Below the pieces are notes generated by a model that saw nothing but the letters and a program-made list of their open reading frames with translations, was not told where the DNA came from and did not search any database. Position numbers and translations under genes: made by a program. Positions 25,670-33,408 of a stretch of DNA of 64,000 bases are shown in pieces. The stretch's first letter is position 1. Each line of letters begins with the position of its first letter. Location of the stretch: positions 58,428-122,427 of the forward strand of contig JAFWZZ010000028.1 of NCBI GenBank assembly GCA_017522185.1, in the 5' to 3' direction. Source of the stretch: Bacillota bacterium (lineage in GTDB: Bacteria; Bacillota; Clostridia; Peptostreptococcales; Anaerovoracaceae).

Positions 25670-27085
25670 CTAGCGTGTTTTTCCCTCAAAGTCTACCAAT
25701 ATGCCATTTTGATACGTATTGCGCAGCACCGGATCGTCAGTTTGGTGATATCCCACTTCACCAAGGCTGCAGTCATATTCCCCTGCATATTTACATTTGC
25801 CTTCTTCGTAAATCCAAAGGTAATAGCTGCCTGCATATACCGGTTTTGCGTCGACAATGGCAACGCGCCCTCCATCAAAGGCAACAGCAAACTTGTCCTG
25901 CGGATTATCGGAAAAGGTCGTTGAAATATAATCTCCATAATAGAGCTTGTCGACACCTTCCAGTTTCCAGCTATTTTCCCCTTTTTTGAACAGAACCACA
26001 TGGTTATCGTCAAAGAAAATCGCCATAGAATTCATTTCCTCTATGACAACCACGCCTGTGCACATATTCTTGCCATGGGTAAACAGACGCATTCTCTGTT
26101 TTTCTTCATAGTTCTTGCTGTCGAGGGCCGTGAACCAGATGTCTCCCTCTTCATAGGTAATCATCTGCAAAAGGCTGCCATCCTCAGAAAGCCAGAGTCG
26201 TTCTACCAGGTTGCCCTGTTTGATAGGATAAACCAGTGTGCCGTCTTCCATATTCACTTCCACGTCCAGATTCTTGTTGCTGTCTGTCTCAACTGTCGTT
26301 GGAAAGTGGTGGATGCCGCAGATACCTTCCTCTAAAGGCACAGATTCGGTGACAGTTTTCATGCCATCTGCAACCTCTTCAATCCGGCTCATATCGCTGA
26401 CAGCAATGTAAGCTTCTTTGTAGTCTGCAGAAAATGCAGACGCAGAATCCACCTCATAAGTATAGTAAGGTGTCGTGGAGATTTCTCTAATCTCTCCCTC
26501 TTCATCTTTGACTACGTGAACGGAAATCTCCGACTTCTCTGTCATGGGGAATCGAAAATACCTGCCATCGTCGGTGCCCTCAATCTCGACTTCCGGTTTA
26601 GTATGGTAAGTATAACCGCCTACCCTGGCAATGCGGGCATCGATATAATCCGCAAGAACCACTTTCCCATACTTCTCCCCGCCCGCAGGTGTCTTATCTA
26701 TGATTTCCTGAAACATCTCCATCGGATATCCGAACTGCGGAGGTTCTTCCTCGCTACTCCAGTATTCTGCGTCAGAATGGCTTATACCAATGGCAGCTAC
26801 ATGATCCAAAACCAGTGAATCGTCCCGCTTCTTATCGTAACTGACACGGGTTTCCAGTTTGTTTTCATCGCCAATCCGGTATTTCACATCCCAAAACAAA
26901 GGCGTTTCCTCGTAGTGGCTGCTAGTGGTCACCGTTACCCCTTCTGCAGCTTTCCGGTCACCAGCCAGCACGGTTTCTTTGATGGTCACATCATCCCCCA
27001 GAGCGTCAACCCAGTTATGAACAAAGAGCAAGCCGCCGGCTGCAATAAACACCAAGGCCAGCAGGATTGCAATTGCCTTTTTCAT
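25670..27085 (-). CDS. Membrane-anchored extracytoplasmic protein, paralogue 2 of 3, unknown function
   Basis: 471 aa from the ATG at 27085; the same GGAGGTGACGGCT leader precedes it and paralogue 3, a sign of recent tandem duplication. One N-terminal membrane helix is followed by the conserved DDVTIKETVLAGDRKAAEGV segment and a strand-rich outer domain. The stop lies 12 bp before the next start, so the genes are co-translated. No catalytic motif is visible. Probable partner or sensor of the ABC transporter encoded upstream, by context. Confidence 0.75.
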   Translation of the reverse strand: MKKAIAILLALVFIAAGGLLFVHNWVDALGDDVTIKETVLAGDRKAAEGVTVTTSSHYEETPLFWDVKYRIGDENKLETRVSYDKKRDDSLVLDHVAAIGISHSDAEYWSSEEEPPQFGYPMEMFQEIIDKTPAGGEKYGKVVLADYIDARIARVGGYTYHTKPEVEIEGTDDGRYFRFPMTEKSEISVHVVKDEEGEIREISTTPYYTYEVDSASAFSADYKEAYIAVSDMSRIEEVADGMKTVTESVPLEEGICGIHHFPTTVETDSNKNLDVEVNMEDGTLVYPIKQGNLVERLWLSEDGSLLQMITYEEGDIWFTALDSKNYEEKQRMRLFTHGKNMCTGVVVIEEMNSMAIFFDDNHVVLFKKGENSWKLEGVDKLYYGDYISTTFSDNPQDKFAVAFDGGRVAIVDAKPVYAGSYYLWIYEEGKCKYAGEYDCSLGEVGYHQTDDPVLRNTYQNGILVDFEGKTR

Positions 27086-27097
27086 AGCCGTCACCTC

Positions 27098-28495
27098 CTA
27101 AATCTCATCTGTAAATTCCACAAATACCCGTTTATCATAGCCGTATCCGCCGCCTTTTTCGTCGTAGTAATACTGCGCATTGGAATAATCAAAGCGGCCC
27201 CGATACAGGCATCCGTCTTTGTCGAAGACGCGAAGCTGTGTCTCAATCACGTCGCTGTCCCACTCCGTCGTCACGATGGCAAGACGGTCCCCATTATAGT
27301 CACAGTCGATATAGGCGCCATTGAACAGGCCGCCTACCGTATCTGCCATCACTTCTTCGTAGACCCCGTTCTGCTCTGTGATGAGCACAAACTTCCTGTC
27401 AAAGGCGTAGAAGACCCAGTCTTTGCCTGCTTTGCTTACCTCATAGGATGCCGTATGGGCGAAGGATTCGGTCAGCTGTAATTTTTGTCTGCACTTCATA
27501 GAAGCCTTGTCGATGACGTCTACAGTCAGACCCGACTGGTCTTTCGTCAGCAGATAAAGAGTCCTGCCATCCTCGGACTGTGTAAGATTGATTACTTTGA
27601 TGCCGGATGCAATCGGATAGACCATCTCTGCCTTTTCAAAGTCTATATAATAGACCGGTTCTCCCTCTGTTGGAAAAATATGAATGCCTCTTTTCTCGTC
27701 CGGACATTCTACGAAAATCTCACCGCTGCCGACCTCTTCCATCGTACTAACGGCAAGATACAGTCTGTCTCCATCCCAAAAGCCGTCGGAATCCACTGCG
27801 TAAGATGCCTCATCTTCATTTCCGGTCATCATGGTAAATTCCGATAAGCCATCCACACGGTCTTTCCTAATCTTCACCTGATAAGGAAAATCTTTTGGAA
27901 TTGGGAACTGGAAATAACTGCTCCAATCAATGCGCTGATCATGTACATCTGAAGTTGTATTCAGTATCGGGTGGTCATAAGATGGACAGTCTGTATAGAT
28001 ACATATCGGAAAGTATTCCATGTAGTCATCTAAACAGCCATGCCAGATGAATTCTTTTCTGTCTCCGGCTGCAAGCCAGGCATTCTTTGCCAGTTCCATC
28101 GGAAGAAGGGTGCCCATAATCAGTTCTTCTTTCGACTCCAGATCCTCCTTGTTCAAATGGGCCAGATCGTAGCAGAATCTTTCTGTTACCATATGTCTGT
28201 CTTCGGCAGACTCATGAAGAGATTCCTTGTGAAGACGGTCGTATTGAAAGTCTGTCCGGCTCTGCAGATTACCGCTGCCATCCAGAAACATGTCCGTATT
28301 CCAGTTGAGACCATAAGTCGGATCAAGGACTTTGGTGGAGACTTTGATGCCTTTGGTTGCTTCCGAGCTGCCAGCCTCGATGGTTTCTTTGATGGCGATG
28401 TCGTCCTGCTGACCGTTGATGACGCCGTATGCCCAAAGGATACCCCCTGCCGCGATACAGGCCAACACCAGGGTGGTCAAAATATATTTACGCAT
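27098..28495 (-). CDS. Membrane-anchored extracytoplasmic protein, paralogue 1 of 3, unknown function
   Basis: 465 aa. It has an N-terminal helix (about residues 4-24) and the family signature in a diverged form (DDIAIKETIEAGSSEATKGI). Aromatic- and aspartate-rich strands follow in a fold resembling the two downstream paralogues. It begins 3 bp after the ABC ATPase stop codon, so the proteins are likely made together. It is the most diverged of the three. Confidence 0.75.
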   Translation of the reverse strand: MRKYILTTLVLACIAAGGILWAYGVINGQQDDIAIKETIEAGSSEATKGIKVSTKVLDPTYGLNWNTDMFLDGSGNLQSRTDFQYDRLHKESLHESAEDRHMVTERFCYDLAHLNKEDLESKEELIMGTLLPMELAKNAWLAAGDRKEFIWHGCLDDYMEYFPICIYTDCPSYDHPILNTTSDVHDQRIDWSSYFQFPIPKDFPYQVKIRKDRVDGLSEFTMMTGNEDEASYAVDSDGFWDGDRLYLAVSTMEEVGSGEIFVECPDEKRGIHIFPTEGEPVYYIDFEKAEMVYPIASGIKVINLTQSEDGRTLYLLTKDQSGLTVDVIDKASMKCRQKLQLTESFAHTASYEVSKAGKDWVFYAFDRKFVLITEQNGVYEEVMADTVGGLFNGAYIDCDYNGDRLAIVTTEWDSDVIETQLRVFDKDGCLYRGRFDYSNAQYYYDEKGGGYGYDKRVFVEFTDEI

Positions 28496-28497
28496 GG

Positions 28498-29244
28498 CTA
28501 GTCCTCCATGGCATCATCCATGTCCGTCATACCTGACAGTGCACGGCTGACGCGGTCCTGTCTGTAGTGATAGATCTCCTTTACAAAAGTCATCAGGTTT
28601 TTGCCTTCGTCTTCCAGCTCTTCCATCAGCTTGTCGCCGACCAGCTGGCCCTGATGAATCAGGACGGCACGGTCGATGAACTTCTCCACTTCTTCCAGAA
28701 GGTGAGTGGAAAGAAGGATGGTCTCGTTTGGTTCCAGGATGCCTAACAGCACCTTGTAGAAATCCTCCCTGTTAAAGACATCGTTTCCAGAGAAAGGTTC
28801 ATCCATGAGGATGTAATCCGCCCCCTGAGACAGAGCCATGATGACTTCGAACTGGTTCTGCTGGCCCACGGAAAAGCTCTTCAGCGCCTTCTTCTTTGGC
28901 AGCTGGAAGAATTCCATGAGACCTTCGTAACGCTTTGTGCGGAAGTTCGGGAAGTGCATCTGATAGAAGTCTTTGTGTGCCTCGGCACTCAGGTTCGGGA
29001 AAAAGGAATGCTCGCAGGTCGCAAAGCTGAGGCGGGCGATGTTCTTATGGCTGATTGGCTCGCCGTCCAGAAGCGCCAGCCCGTCATGCTTTAGGAATCC
29101 CAAAACCGACTTCATAAAAGTGGTCTTCCCTGCCCCGTTTTCTCCAAAGAGTCCGATGATCTGTCCCTGAGGAATTTCCAGGGAAATATTGTCCAGGGCC
29201 TTTTTTGACCCGTAAGTTTTGCTTAGATTTCTAATCTCAATCAT
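28498..29244 (-). CDS. ABC transporter ATP-binding protein (YtrB-like context)
   Basis: 248 aa single ABC cassette. Walker A is GENGAGKTT (about residues 35-43), the signature is SVGQQNQFEV, a variant of LSGGQ, and Walker B reads YILMDEPFSGND. A switch histidine is in LLSTHLLEE. It lies between two membrane-protein genes and three anchored outer proteins under a GntR repressor, similar in layout to B. subtilis ytrABCDEF, which responds to cell-wall antibiotics. The direction of transport is not determinable. Confidence 0.88.
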   Translation of the reverse strand: MIEIRNLSKTYGSKKALDNISLEIPQGQIIGLFGENGAGKTTFMKSVLGFLKHDGLALLDGEPISHKNIARLSFATCEHSFFPNLSAEAHKDFYQMHFPNFRTKRYEGLMEFFQLPKKKALKSFSVGQQNQFEVIMALSQGADYILMDEPFSGNDVFNREDFYKVLLGILEPNETILLSTHLLEEVEKFIDRAVLIHQGQLVGDKLMEELEDEGKNLMTFVKEIYHYRQDRVSRALSGMTDMDDAMED

Positions 29245-29265
29245 GTCTGTACTCCTTTGTCTGCT

Positions 29266-29811
29266 CTATAGAAACGCTTCCGGTGTTATGGTGATGTAGC
29301 AAATATAGTAGATGGCTGTTAGGGTTATGGCGATTGCCGCCGTAATCAGCAGGCCCGTTACTGGCAGCGTCAGACAGCGCTTTTTCAGTTCGTTCTTCGC
29401 AGGCAGCCTCTTCATCAGGTAGATGCTCTTGCTCTTCTGGCTGTGATAATGGTAGTGGTACCATGCCGCCCAGATGAGCATAAATACTATGACGAAAAAG
29501 CCGCGGTAGCTGTCCCTTGCGATAGCCCAGAATGGCAGCATGCTGACATAGGGGTCAGAAGGTGACAGGAGAATCGTCCGCTTGGCATCCGCATAAAGTC
29601 CGCCCAGACAGTAATCGAAATACCAGAAGAAGGAAACCATGCTGTAAAGAAGATTTACGATGGACGCGGCCACAAACGCCGACAATTCCGTAGATGGGGA
29701 CAATCCCAACGGCATCCTTGCTTCCATCCAGCTATACAGTTTCTGCATCGGCATCCTGCTCTGCTTCTTCCAGCTTCGATCTGTAGTCTTCGGTGTAGTC
29801 TGTGTCTTCAT
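29266..29811 (-). CDS. Membrane protein of the GntR-ABC operon
   Basis: 181 aa from the ATG at 29811, chosen for its GGAGGGG site, although it then overlaps the upstream gene by 80 bp. A shorter form from ATG 29748 or 29754 would reduce the overlap to about 20 bp. About four hydrophobic segments are separated by a polar HYHYHSQKSKSIYLMKRLPAK-like cytoplasmic loop (about residues 118-138). Probably half of the ABC permease. No named family recognised. Confidence 0.7.
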   Translation of the reverse strand: MKTQTTPKTTDRSWKKQSRMPMQKLYSWMEARMPLGLSPSTELSAFVAASIVNLLYSMVSFFWYFDYCLGGLYADAKRTILLSPSDPYVSMLPFWAIARDSYRGFFVIVFMLIWAAWYHYHYHSQKSKSIYLMKRLPAKNELKKRCLTLPVTGLLITAAIAITLTAIYYICYITITPEAFL

Positions 29812-30514
29812 CGACAGCCCCTCCTTTTGAAATCTGTACTGCTGCGTAGACTGCAAAGAATCCAACGATGGTCGGACCAATCATGTCTGGGTTTGTGGAA
29901 TCCTGCAGGTATCCTGCAACTGCAATTCCGATACCACCAGCCCCCAGTCCACCATTCTTCCCGTGGCGGCTTTGCTGCTGCGCATAAACCGCAATGATGC
30001 TGATTTCTATCACGAACAGGATGCTGGACGCCAGTGTTATGTAGTCTTCCAGTGGCAGCAGTGCGTGAAGCAGTTCGTTTCTATAGAAAGCGGTAAACAG
30101 TACATGCTGGTAATTGCCGGAAACATCGCTGTCTAAGTAGACTTTGGAAAGTGCCAGGCAGATTCCCAGTTCCGCAGCCAGGAAGATGAACAGAGCCATG
30201 ATATTATAAATAACCGTAATCCAATTGGCGGTTCGTTCCGGAATGGATAATCTGTGCATGATCAGCCCTGTATTAGATGTGTTTTTTGATGCAGCACCGC
30301 AAAGGATAAGGCAGTAGAACAAGAAACCAGCATAAAATGCGATGGTAATTTTGCTCTGCTTGATGAGATGTTCCAGCAACATGGATCCGTCTGCATTGTT
30401 CAGTGCGTAGAGAAACATGCCGGTCTGAACTGCTGCCATGATAATAATCACGCCGATTAGTTTATATAGTGTGCTTCTTGCCGATAGTCCGAAGACTGAT
30501 AAGTAACGATTCAT
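29732..30514 (-). CDS. Membrane protein of the GntR-ABC operon, probable ABC permease subunit
   Basis: 260 aa from the ATG at 30514 (GAGGAG site inside the end of gntR). About six hydrophobic helices spread over residues 20-235, then an acidic, repeat-like C-terminal tail rich in D and E. Its position next to an ABC ATPase and its topology suggest an ABC-2 type permease subunit. It starts one base after the GntR stop codon. Confidence 0.7.
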   Translation of the reverse strand: MNRYLSVFGLSARSTLYKLIGVIIIMAAVQTGMFLYALNNADGSMLLEHLIKQSKITIAFYAGFLFYCLILCGAASKNTSNTGLIMHRLSIPERTANWITVIYNIMALFIFLAAELGICLALSKVYLDSDVSGNYQHVLFTAFYRNELLHALLPLEDYITLASSILFVIEISIIAVYAQQQSRHGKNGGLGAGGIGIAVAGYLQDSTNPDMIGPTIVGFFAVYAAVQISKGGAVDEDTDYTEDYRSKLEEAEQDADAETV

Positions 30515-30515
30515 T

Positions 30516-30896
30516 TTACTCCTCCTCACTCCATGCCTCTGCCACCAGGCTGATGGCCTCTTCCATGGAAATCCCCATTTGTTTCATGTTCTGTACCAGC
30601 GCCGCGGTTTCTTTTGACAAAAGTCTGCCGCGAATCGTCCTGGTGGACGCTGGTGTAATGGTTACATAGCTTTTAGCGCCGCTGCGGGATTCTATGATTC
30701 CGTCATCTTCCAGCTGGCGATATGCCTTCTGTATGGTGTTGGGATTGACCCCGATCAGCGCTGATAGTACACGTCGGGATGGCATCTCGTCTCCATCTGT
30801 AATCGTTCCCGCTACAATACCCCTTTGAACAAAGCTGACAATCTGCAGATAGATGGGACTGCCGTCCTCCATTTGAAATTGTTCGAATGAAACCAT
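30516..30896 (-). CDS. GntR family regulator, YtrA subfamily
   Basis: 126 aa. The winged helix-turn-helix (YLQIVSFVQRGIVAGTI, then MPSRRVLSALIGVNPNTIQKAYRQLEDDGII, here about residues 15-75) is followed by only a short helical tail (about 90-126). That is the hallmark of YtrA-type GntR proteins, which repress operons for ABC transporters. It is the first gene of the seven-gene operon and probably regulates itself through the inverted repeats in its promoter. Confidence 0.9.
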   Translation of the reverse strand: MVSFEQFQMEDGSPIYLQIVSFVQRGIVAGTITDGDEMPSRRVLSALIGVNPNTIQKAYRQLEDDGIIESRSGAKSYVTITPASTRTIRGRLLSKETAALVQNMKQMGISMEEAISLVAEAWSEEE

Positions 30897-30926
30897 AGAA
30901 TCACCTCCTTTGCGGATTTTCGCGTC

Positions 30927-30991
30927 AACCGTATTACTCGACTAGTACGGTTCTTTAACTGTATTATATGCATAGTACGGTTGGTTGTCAA
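30927..30991 (-). promoter_or_regulatory. Promoter of the GntR-ABC operon with three operator half-sites
   Basis: Perfect minus-strand TTGACA (30986-30991), 17-bp spacer, TATAAT (30963-30968). The heptamer AACCGTA occurs three times: 30927-30933 in plus orientation, and 30946-30952 and 30976-30982 on the minus strand. The first two form an inverted repeat just downstream of the start; the third lies between -35 and -10. This fits autorepression by the GntR protein, with derepression giving strong expression. Confidence 0.72.
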
Positions 30992-31026
30992 TAGGGCTGG
31001 TGTGTATACATGGTGGCGGGATGAGC

Positions 31027-31379
31027 TGCAACCATTTTCCTCTTAATTTGCTTTTGATGCAAAATGACCTGTTTTTTTGCAACCATCCTTTTGGAATATG
31101 AAATATGATGCAGATTTAGCCCCTTTGCTGCATCCATTTTGGATGCCTCTGATATATGGATGCAAGCTGAGACCTAATACCGCAACCATTTAAGGTTTAG
31201 ACGACTTTTGATGTAGATTAATAGGTAAACATAGCCTGAGATTGGTCTAAAGCACATATAATCTGGATGAAATTCAGACTGCTACAGTATGACTTGCATC
31301 ATTTCCAAAAATACACTTTGATGGATGCAAAAAAACTATGAATCTGCATCATTTCTCGAAAGAAGCTTTAATGGTTGCA
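31027..31379. repeat. Array of six imperfect inverted repeats with regular 51-52 bp period
   Basis: Units at 31027-31061, 31078-31112, 31129-31164, 31181-31216, 31294-31330 and 31345-31379. Each has a left arm TGCA(A/T)C(C)ATTT and a right arm that is its reverse complement with changes. TGCA cores inside a unit are 31-32 bp apart, cores of neighbouring units 19-20 bp apart. The spacers are 14-16 bp and unrelated. A gap of about 78 bp after unit 4 may hold a decayed unit. Apart from this array and two promoters, 30897-31496 contains no gene. Confidence 0.75.
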
Positions 31380-31420
31380 AAGCCATGATAGAGGTAAATC
31401 TCTTCCTAATAAAATGTAAT

Positions 31421-31466
31421 ATTTTTACAATTCCTCGTTGACATTGTAAAAAATTAGCAGTAAGAT
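31421..31466 (+). promoter_or_regulatory. Promoter with palindromic operator ahead of the nuclease-like gene
   Basis: TTGACA (31438-31443), 17-bp spacer, TAAGAT (31461-31466). An inverted repeat ATTTTTACAAT (31421-31431) / ATTGTAAAAAAT (31443-31454) straddles the -35 element, as an operator would. Confidence 0.55.
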
Positions 31467-31496
31467 TTTACCATATTATATTTGAAAGGTAACACG

Positions 31497-31685
31497 ATGA
31501 ACACATTTATAAGACAAATAGATTTGGAAATACGCAGACAGCAGAAGTATCTTGATACAGCAAAGCATCGTATTGCATTAGCACCCAAGGGTTCCCTGCT
31601 TGCCCGCAAGAGAAAGAAGAAGATTGACTATTATCACGTTACAGATGAGAAGAAGGGTAAAGAATCCAAAAGGATTAGAAGATAA
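31497..31685 (+). CDS. N-terminal fragment of a nuclease-like protein (ends at in-frame TAA)
   Basis: 62 aa, very basic, starting MNTFIRQIDLEIRRQQKYL, with a predicted helical segment, then RKRKKKIDYYHV and a lysine-rich end. An AAAGGT site precedes the ATG. The TAA at 31683-31685 is in the same frame as the next gene, only six codons before its first ATG. As I remember them, related clostridial proteins carry this basic head and the nuclease-like part in a single chain. This piece is therefore probably the front of an interrupted gene. Confidence 0.6.
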   Translation: MNTFIRQIDLEIRRQQKYLDTAKHRIALAPKGSLLARKRKKKIDYYHVTDEKKGKESKRIRR

Positions 31686-31703
31686 AGAAATATCAATCAT
31701 GAT

Positions 31704-32339
31704 ATGGCTTTCATTCTGCAGTTAACGGATAAACTTATACAGCGAAGAATATTCAGCAGATCTCAAAACAATCTGTTTTACCTAAATAAGCTTCGTAATC
31801 ATTATGTGCCTGCTGACTTCAACTCTGTTTCAATACAGCTAGGTCCATCTTACAATCATGTTATCCAGCAGCAAAGGAAGCAGCATCTGGAACAATGGCG
31901 AAATATGCCTTACTCCAAAGCCCCCTATGATTCACGGTATCATATTCACGAAACCGATTCCGGTGAATTGGTCCGGTCGAAATCCGAACAGATTATCCTA
32001 AACACGCTATATGCATACCCTTTAGTTGTTCATTACGAAGAAGAGTTTCTATACAAAAACGCTGTGCCGGGCATCAACAGGTGCTATCCGGATTTTACGA
32101 TTATTCTCCCGGATGGAAGCCGCATCATTTGGGAACATCTCGGCCGGCTGGATGATCCGGAGTACTGCAGGCGGGTCGCTATCAAACTGAACCTCTATCA
32201 GCAAAACGGCTATGTCATCGGAAAGAACCTGATCCTTACCATGGACGATGACAAAGGCAACATCAGCAGTGCGCTGGTCATCGATGCCATCGAGCACTAT
32301 ATCCTGCCGCATATGGAGAGAGGGTTCCATCTTGGTTAA
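31704..32339 (+). CDS. PD-(D/E)XK nuclease-like protein, probably the C-terminal part of a stop-interrupted gene
   Basis: 211 aa in the same reading frame as the preceding fragment. It carries RSKSEQIILNTL (candidate first Glu), then YPDFTIILPDG with an acidic residue on a strand, then IIWEHLGRLDDPEYC. This order is that of PD-(D/E)XK nucleases, although the last motif reads E-H rather than E-x-K. No good ribosome binding site precedes ATG 31704, which supports a nonsense-split gene. Readthrough or coupled restart cannot be excluded. A bidirectional terminator follows. Confidence 0.65.
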   Translation: MAFILQLTDKLIQRRIFSRSQNNLFYLNKLRNHYVPADFNSVSIQLGPSYNHVIQQQRKQHLEQWRNMPYSKAPYDSRYHIHETDSGELVRSKSEQIILNTLYAYPLVVHYEEEFLYKNAVPGINRCYPDFTIILPDGSRIIWEHLGRLDDPEYCRRVAIKLNLYQQNGYVIGKNLILTMDDDKGNISSALVIDAIEHYILPHMERGFHLG

Positions 32340-32356
32340 AAACCAACGGCAAGAGA

Positions 32357-32386
32357 AAAGCCCCAGGCGAAAATGCCTGAGGCTTT
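32357..32386. terminator. Bidirectional terminator
   Basis: AAAGCCCCAGGC (32357-32368) pairs with GCCTGAGGCTTT (32375-32386) with one mismatch, between two converging genes. A- and T-rich flanks on both sides. Confidence 0.7.
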
Positions 32387-32400
32387 ATATTTCTAATGAT

Positions 32401-33396
32401 TTAGCAATGTTCCTGTACCGCAACCGCAACTGCTACAGTCGCGCCTACCATTGGGTTGTTACCCATGCCGACATAGCCCATCATAGCCACGTGAGCCGGT
32501 ACGGAGGAGGAGCCTGCGAACTGTGCATCGGAGTGCATTCTGCCTAAGGTATCTGTCATACCGTAGGATGCAGGACCTGCTGCCATGTTGTCTGGGTGCA
32601 GGGTTCTGCCTGTGCCGCCGCCGGAAGCAACGGAGAAGTACTTCTTGCCCAGCAGAACTCTTTCCTTCTTGTAAGTGCCTGCAACAGGGTGCTGGAATCT
32701 TGTTGGGTTGGTGGAGTTACCAGTGATGGAAACGTCTACGTTTTCATGATGCATGATAGCAACACCTTCTCTTACGTCAAACGCACCATAGCACTTTACT
32801 TTTGCTCTGTCGCCCTTGGAGTAAGGAGTTTCCTTTACAACCTTCAGTTCTCCTGTGAACGGATCAAATTCTGTCTGTACATAAGTGAATCCGTTGATTC
32901 TGGAAATGATTAACGCTGCGTCCTTACCTAAACCGTTTAAGATAACGCGCAGAGGTTCTTTTCTGACTTTGTTTGCAGAGTTTGCGATACCGATGGCACC
33001 TTCTGCTGCCGCGAAGGATTCGTGGCCTGCTAAGAATGCGAAGCATCCGGATTCTTCGGATAACAGCATGGATGCCAGGTTACCGTGACCGATGCCGACC
33101 TTTCTGTCGTCTGCTACAGAGCCAGGGATGCAGAACGCCTGCAGGCCTTCGCCGATAGCTTTTGCAGCTTCCACTGCGGAAGTTGCGCCCTTCTTGATTG
33201 CGATAGCAGCGCCCAGTACATAAGCCCACTTTGCGTCTTCGAAGCAGATTGGCTGGATGCCTTCTGCGATTTCATATGGATCAAAGCCCTTTTCTTTGCA
33301 AAGTTCTCTTGCAGCTTCCAGGCTTTCGATGTCGTATTCTTTCATTGCCTTTTCGATGCCGGCAATTCTTCTAGCATAGTTTTCGAATAATTCCAT
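32401..33396 (-). CDS. GGGtGRT family protein
   Basis: 331 aa from the ATG at 33396 (AGGAGGTG site upstream; an earlier GTG overlaps that site). The C-terminal half holds the name-giving glycine-rich motif GGGTGRTLHPDNMAAGP (about residue 265), followed by GMTDTLGRMHSDAQFAGSSS. The family is widespread in anaerobes, its function is unknown, and it is encoded next to a NifU-like scaffold, as here. A link to iron-sulfur or radical enzyme assembly is a guess from context. Confidence 0.85.
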   Translation of the reverse strand: MELFENYARRIAGIEKAMKEYDIESLEAARELCKEKGFDPYEIAEGIQPICFEDAKWAYVLGAAIAIKKGATSAVEAAKAIGEGLQAFCIPGSVADDRKVGIGHGNLASMLLSEESGCFAFLAGHESFAAAEGAIGIANSANKVRKEPLRVILNGLGKDAALIISRINGFTYVQTEFDPFTGELKVVKETPYSKGDRAKVKCYGAFDVREGVAIMHHENVDVSITGNSTNPTRFQHPVAGTYKKERVLLGKKYFSVASGGGTGRTLHPDNMAAGPASYGMTDTLGRMHSDAQFAGSSSVPAHVAMMGYVGMGNNPMVGATVAVAVAVQEHC

Positions 33397-33408
33397 TCCT
33401 GGCACCTC

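Noticed and set aside
31027-31379. The repeat array as a CRISPR array
   Set aside because: Repeats are imperfect inverted pairs, not identical direct repeats. The 14-16 bp gaps are too short for spacers, and no cas genes are near.
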